Shown here: positions 59,347 through 64,000 of the stretch, in pieces | How positions within the stretch are numbered: position 1 is the stretch's first letter | Layout of the letters: every line of letters starts with the position of its first letter | Assembly: GCF_958450345.1 (NCBI RefSeq) | Contig: NC_088780.1 | Span: 436,001 to 500,000, forward strand | Source of the DNA: Calliphora vicina | Taxonomy: Eukaryota; Arthropoda; Insecta; Diptera; Calliphoridae | Length of the DNA: 64,000 nt | Reading direction: 5' to 3' | The notes under the pieces: generated by a model | Told to the model about the DNA's origin: nothing | Seen by the model: the letters and a program-made list of their open reading frames with translations, nothing else | Database searches by the model: none | Program-made: the position numbers and the translations under genes

Positions 59347-59612
59347 AACAGAGCTATATTCGGGTGTGCCGAATCTTATATACCTTTCACCAAAGATTTT
59401 GATGTATCAATCATGTTTGTAAGTTATTTAGGGGATTTGGAAAGTTGATTTCAACACACAGACGGACAGACGGACATGCCTATATCGACTCCGCTATCTA
59501 TAACGATCCAGAATATATATACTTAATGGTGTCGCAAATGAAAAATGTAGAAATTACAAACGGAATGACAAACTTATATATACCCTTGATACTCATGGTG
59601 AAGGGTATAATA
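59347..59612 (+). mobile_element. mini-me-like element, internally deleted
   Basis: 'gagctatattcgggtgtgcc', then directly the GACGGACAGACGGACA run, core, and 'ggtgaagggtataa'. Most of the A/T-rich middle is missing. Confidence 0.8.
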
Positions 59613-59648
59613 AAATTAATTTGCTTAAATTATACATATACATACATA

Positions 59649-60577
59649 CAGTGCCGGACTTAAATATTCACACAGCATACAGATTTATCTTTAATCTTCC
59701 ATATTTTTTAAACGAAGGCCACAACTTTCGTACGGGTTTCAAAAAAATATTTATTTACGTATAACTTATTGAAATATATGGAAGCAGGGTAACAGTTTGT
59801 ACAAGGCCAAACACTGAATTGGAAAAGTACAATGTAGTAAACACTGTGGAACATGGTGGATAAGGGGTCATGTTGTGGGGTTGTATGGCTGCATCTGGTG
59901 TAGGAAACTTAGTTTTCATCGACGGTTCAATGGACAAAACAGTGTACCTTAATATTTTAAAAGAAAGCCAACTACAATGCGCTCTAAACTTAAAGCTTGG
60001 GAACGTTTCTATTTTCAACAGTGCAATGACCCCAATCACACTGCCCATGACGTCAGAATATGAATAGTGCATCATGTTCCCCATATTCTCCCGACTCCTC
60101 CGCAATCACCTGACATGAATTCCATAGAACATTTGTGGGATAAATTGGCCGAACGTGTAGGAAAGCACAATATTATTAGTAAGACTCAAATTAAAGAAGT
60201 CCTGTTACAAGAATGGCAGAATATTGGAGCTGACGTCACCAAAAATTGATCGATTCAATGCCAAGACGATTAAAAGAAGTCATTAAAAAGATAGGCTACT
60301 CCACAAAATATTAAACTATTAAAAAAAAACTATTTTCCTATTAAAAATTAGAAACTGTGTGAATATTTTTGTCCCCTTAAAATCGAACTTCAAAACATTA
60401 GTTATTAATTTTTTCTGAAATGTGCCAACTTATGTTTATTTTTTCCATATATTTCAATAAGTTATACGTAAATAACTATTTTTTTGAAACCCGTACGAAA
60501 GTTGTGGCCTTCGTTTAAAAAATATGGAAGATTAAAGATAAATCTGTATGCTGTGTGAATATCTAAGTCCGGCACTG
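59649..60577 (+). mobile_element. Tc1-like deletion derivative with about 130-bp inverted ends
   Basis: CAGTGCCGGACTTAAATATT at the left, mirrored to 60577, TA on both sides (59647-59648, 60578-60579). Inverted similarity extends to 'cttattgaaatatatgg'. 929 bp in total: about half of a Tc1 is missing. Confidence 0.92.
59860..60290 (+). pseudogene. Tc1 transposase C-terminal half
   Basis: VMLWGCMAASGVGNLVFIDG opens the readable part. The 'DNDP' Asp region is degraded (FNSAMTPITLPM). After a frameshift, PPQSPDMNSIEHLWDKLAER carries the last catalytic Glu. The N-terminal DNA-binding half and the first Asp are deleted. Confidence 0.82.
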
Positions 60578-60589
60578 TATACTTTACTG

Positions 60590-60830
60590 TCAAAATTCCA
60601 TTAACCATCTGAGATTGCAAACAAGTTTTTAAGTTTGATTTTACAATATTAAGCTGACTAAAAACTGGCTCAATTTCCGCATTTGACCATGGCATACAAA
60701 TAATTTGCAAAGTAAAATCAGCTAGTTCTTTGAAAATATTATTTTCTGCGGAATCCTGATACTGTCTGTACAACATCCAAATTGTTCCAAATATGGAATA
60801 ACATCTTTATTCAGAGAAGCCCATTTCATA
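60590..60830 (-). pseudogene. hAT transposase dimerisation-domain fragment
   Basis: Minus-strand frame with ELADFTLQIICMPWSNAEIE and FSQLNIVKSNLKTCLQSQMV, the C-terminal hAT dimerisation region. A frameshift near 60780 separates the preceding MKWASLNKDVIPYLEQFG. The Tc1 derivative abuts its C-terminal side. No ends of this hAT were found. Confidence 0.75.
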
Positions 60831-61031
60831 GCACATTTGTGCAAGCTAACCACACACATATTCTTATTCTCTTTGATTTAGTAGTCACTGAGACTACGAC
60901 GAATGAACAGCTAAGCGGATGTATTACTATTTTTTATTTTATTTTAAATTTTTGTTCATGATCACTGAAAGAAATATTTGGATTCTTTTAATATATTTCG
61001 AACTTTAAAAAATCATTGAAGTTTTGTCTAT

Positions 61032-61480
61032 TTTTATACCCTTCACCTTCGTGAGAAGGGTATATATAACTTTGTCATTCCGTTTGTAATTTCTACATTT
61101 TTCATTTCCGACCCTATAAAGTATATATATATTCTGGATCCTTATAGATAGCGGAGTCGATTAAGCCATGTCCGTCTGTCTGTCTGTTGAAATCAATTTT
61201 CTGAAGGCCCCAGATATCTCCGGGATCCAAATCTTCAACAATTCTGTCAGACATACTTTCGAGAATTTTGCTATTTAAAATCAGCAAAATCCATCCATAA
61301 ATAACGGAGATATGAGCAAAAATCCGAGACAACCTCTGAAAATTTCATCAAAAAACACAATGTATTGCATGCTTTGACAAAAAAGCAACAAAACGTATGT
61401 TTTTGGATGTGCATGCTTTATTTTGTTTTTTTTGTGTTTTGTTTCTTTTGGCGTTGTTGTTAGCACTCTTACTTGTTTCG
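61032..61480 (-). mobile_element. mini-me-like element, 13506-type subfamily
   Basis: 'ttttatacccttcaccttcg', core, 'gagacaacctctgaaaattt', the 'cgtatgttttt' insert, 'ttggcgttgttgtt', then 'agcactcttacttg'. Confidence 0.82.
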
Positions 61481-61904
61481 CCTCAATTTACTTCTGTTAA
61501 AATTTTTTTTCTGATTTGAAATGATTTTAATCAAAACAACTTAATAAAATAAGCAAAAAAATATTTTTCATAATTTAAATAATTACAAATTTGTCGAAAA
61601 TGATTAATATCGAACTCTCCATTAATGAGCTATGATATGTCGCCGTCAATTTGATTAAGATTGTTGACTTGATTATTATTAAAAAATAAAGCCTTAAAAA
61701 TATTGGCATCTTTTATTTAGTACACTAAACTTTTCTTTCAGTGGATCTCTCTTTCGCTCACCAACACAACTACAGTTTTAGCTTTGGACATCTCTGTCTT
61801 AGAATATTGTTGTTGGGTAGAATATGCAATGTGGAATGAAATGAGAATTACAAATCAAACACACGCGTGCATAATTTTTATGTATTTGAGTGCGTTTGGT
61901 TTAT
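61481..61904. other. AT-rich spacer
   Basis: No supported feature. A plus-strand frame at 61784 runs into the following repeat and is not a gene. Confidence 0.35.
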
Positions 61905-62760
61905 GGGGCATTTCACGTCAAGTGAACCAACTTTTGAAATCGATGTCTTCCGATCGCGATGAAATTTGCACCAATGTTAGTTCTATTGGATAGTAATTTT
62001 CAACACCATTTCGGACACCATTTTTCAACAAGATCGGTCAAGAACTCTCTGCGTTATAGGAGGTCAAAATTTGACATTTTGGCCAAACAGGTGTTTTTTT
62101 TATCCATATAACTTATTACCTATTGTTCTTAGCAAAATGTGTCCCAAATAGTTTAGATAGCTATTTATGCAATCTTTCGAAAAAAAAAATTAAAAAAATT
62201 TAATAAAATATTTTTGATTTTTTTTTTTTAAATCAAAAATATTTTTGACTTTTTTTTCAAAATGGGCCCTTTTTATTTTTTTTAAGAAAGCTTAGGTCTT
62301 TTCCTAAGTGACCTATATGGTCGCTTAGTGAGATGCGAGTGGGATATCTATCAAAAAAAATATTTTGTAACTCAAGATTTAAAATTTTTTAATTTTTTTG
62401 CAAACTCAAAAACTTTGTTGACTTTTTTTAAAAAAATGGACATTTTTTATTTTTTTTTTTGCTCAGAAGAAAGCTTATGTGTTTTCCTTTAACACCCTTT
62501 TTGTCGCTTAGTGGGATGCGAGTGGGATATCTATAAAAAAATGTTTTGTAACTCAAGACATACAATTTTTTACTTTTTTTTGAAAAATCAAAAACCTTTT
62601 TGACTTTTTTTTTCCAAAATGGACACTTTTTTTATTAATTTTTTTTTCTCAAAAGAAAGCTTAGGTCTTTTCCTTTAAAACCTTTTTGGTCGCTTAGTGG
62701 GATGCGAATGGGATATCTATCAAAATAAATGTTTTGTAACTCAAAACAAATGTTTTTAAA
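61905..62760 (+). repeat. GGGGCATTTCACGTCAAG repeat, copy 2
   Basis: Longer than copy 1 at 44218. It has 'tcttccgatcgcgatgaaat' missing there, and three rather than two 'cgcttagtgrgatgcga' units. Confidence 0.8.
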
Positions 62761-63345
62761 TTGATTTTTTTCATATTTGTGTGTAAGTGTTTCTAAAACC
62801 TTAAAAATAAAAACCACAACAACTGACCGATAATAGCCACTGGAGGGGTGCAATATGAGGCCGACCGCTATTAATTTTCCACCCCCAAAATTTGTCTGAG
62901 TTTTGTATCTTGCGGCTTTTTTAGTCAATCCTAGAGGAAGTTTTCAGCGCACGTGATTTTCATTGTTAAAATATCAGGTGCCCCAGAAACAAATTTTTGG
63001 AATCAAGTGGAAATATTTTATGGCCCTTCTCCGAAGTACCAGTTTATTATTTTATGACATTTGACTTTAAGAAGTGGGTGGAGAGGTAGAAGTTGACAGG
63101 TAGGTTATTTATATGGTGGTTTATTTTTATTATTATTTGTAACATTTGGTTAAACTAGGTACTTTAGTATGTAAGCCCTTCTTGACCCTAATAAAAGATT
63201 TTAGACTCATTCATTAAAACGTACTACCTATATGATCTTAAAAAACTATTTATTGTCATTCTGAAGACATACGGAAATCAGTTTTTTAGAAACAGCGTTA
63301 AAGTTAAGACGTGTGTTATTTACATAAATACTTACAAAATTCAAA
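62761..63345. other. Upstream flank of the 63346 frame
   Basis: No repeat ends or coding signal recognised. 'tgtaacatttggttaaacta' and AT-rich sequence precede the start codon. Confidence 0.35.
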
Positions 63346-64000
63346 ATGTCTACGACTTCTAAAAAGGCTAAGGTTGAAAATGAAATTTATTCGTCTTTTT
63401 GTTTTAATCCCTTTAACAAAATGAAGCACAGATCATCAGATATGCGAAATATTTCCGACGGCTTATTAAAAAAATTCCCTACGCTGTCAAAACGATTGAA
63501 AATTTGTGGATCATGCAGGAAAGAGCTCGGAAAGTTGAACGAATTACCGAATTTGAATAGTAATGAGCCTTGCGTTGAAGTTATTCCAGATGAAGACAAA
63601 AGTAATTCCGAGAATGAAGACAGAACTGTTGATGATGATGGTTATTCTAACTTTTCAAATTCAACGAATGAGTGTCGAAACCAATACCATAATAAAAGAG
63701 AAATACAAAACGTCACAGAGTGAAGCTGAAAGAATTCAACTTCTCACGCTTGCTTCAAGAACATGGAGTTCTGCAAAAACAATGACTGAGTTTGGAACGT
63801 CTCAACGAAAAGCAAGAATTGCTAAACAATTGGTTGCTGAGCATGGGATTTTCACACTCCCAAACAAAAAGAAGGGAAAAACTTTGGAGTGCGATACTAA
63901 ATCTCTAATAACTCAGTTTTATCAGCGAGATGATATGAGTCGCCTGATGCCAGGGATGAAAGACTGGATGTCTGTACGAATCGATGGCAAGAAAGTTCAA
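63346..64000 (+). CDS. Partial unrecognised protein with CxxC motif, probably transposon-related
   Basis: Starts MSTTSKKAKVENEIYSSFCF. Around residue 50 a KICGSCRKEL motif may bind zinc. An acidic, Ser/Asn-rich linker follows. The first frame stops at 63723. From about 63669 another frame is open to the window end: MSVETNTIIKEKYKTSQSEA, then QLLTLASRTWSSAKTMTEFG and KARIAKQLVAEHGIFTLP. The two parts look like one protein broken by a one-base frameshift near 63660, or joined by unseen splicing. Similar CxxC plus 'TLA.. W' proteins occur in many copies in insect genomes, which suggests a mobile element, but I cannot name the family. The C-terminal part lies outside the window. Confidence 0.5.

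Overview
The window is AT-rich nuclear DNA from an insect, most likely a higher (brachyceran) fly. The evidence is spliced genes with short GT-AG introns, a MADF/BESS regulator of the type expanded in flies, an arfaptin orthologue, and dense fly-type repeats, including elements like dipteran mini-me with a (GACA)n tract. It holds only two convincing host genes; nearly everything else is transposon DNA, mostly non-autonomous and often nested.

Layout. 0.6-2.6 kb: a decayed hAT transposon with a perfect 8-bp target duplication. 3.4-5.5 kb: a three-exon MADF/BESS gene with another hAT in intron 1 and a partial duplication of its 3' end just downstream, itself hit by a MITE. 6.4-8.3 kb: a Tc1 element inside an older TA-flanked element. 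8.4-10.1 kb: an internally deleted Ty3/gypsy retrotransposon on the minus strand; a solo LTR of the same family lies at 41.3-41.9 kb. 11.8-16.2 kb: MITEs, mini-me-like copies, a LINE 3' end and a repeat carrying a tRNA-like sequence. 16.7-23.2 kb: complete arfaptin (five exons, 325 aa) with a 5.4-kb intron full of MITEs. 24.1-26.5 kb: mini-me-like copies, one inside a TTAA-flanked element.

26.5-34.0 kb is the most unusual part: a stack of short elements with 8-bp target duplications and related ends (CAAGG/CAAAG/CAGGG...). One 191-bp family has repeatedly inserted at the same offset inside the terminal repeats of its relatives and of itself. A 2,635-bp block of this stack is duplicated in tandem with no difference seen in the stretches compared.

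36.0-38.1 kb: a Tc1-like element with an uninterrupted 337-aa DD34E transposase and four IR/DR-type repeats, split on its 5' side by a MITE. 39.9-48.7 kb: further nested MITEs, a 159-bp tandem repeat with an open frame, and a deletion derivative of the first hAT. 51.4-56.8 kb: a four-level nest (CCCAGCAG element > hAT > mini-me > Tc1). 57.1-58.8 kb: two related hAT elements in opposite orientation. 59.6-60.8 kb: a Tc1 deletion derivative next to a hAT transposase fragment. 63.3 kb to the end: start of an unrecognised, probably transposon-related protein.

The host genes show no functional link to each other. The transposons are linked by shared ends and nesting order, which gives a relative insertion history. 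All calls come from reading the sequence; no database search was run.
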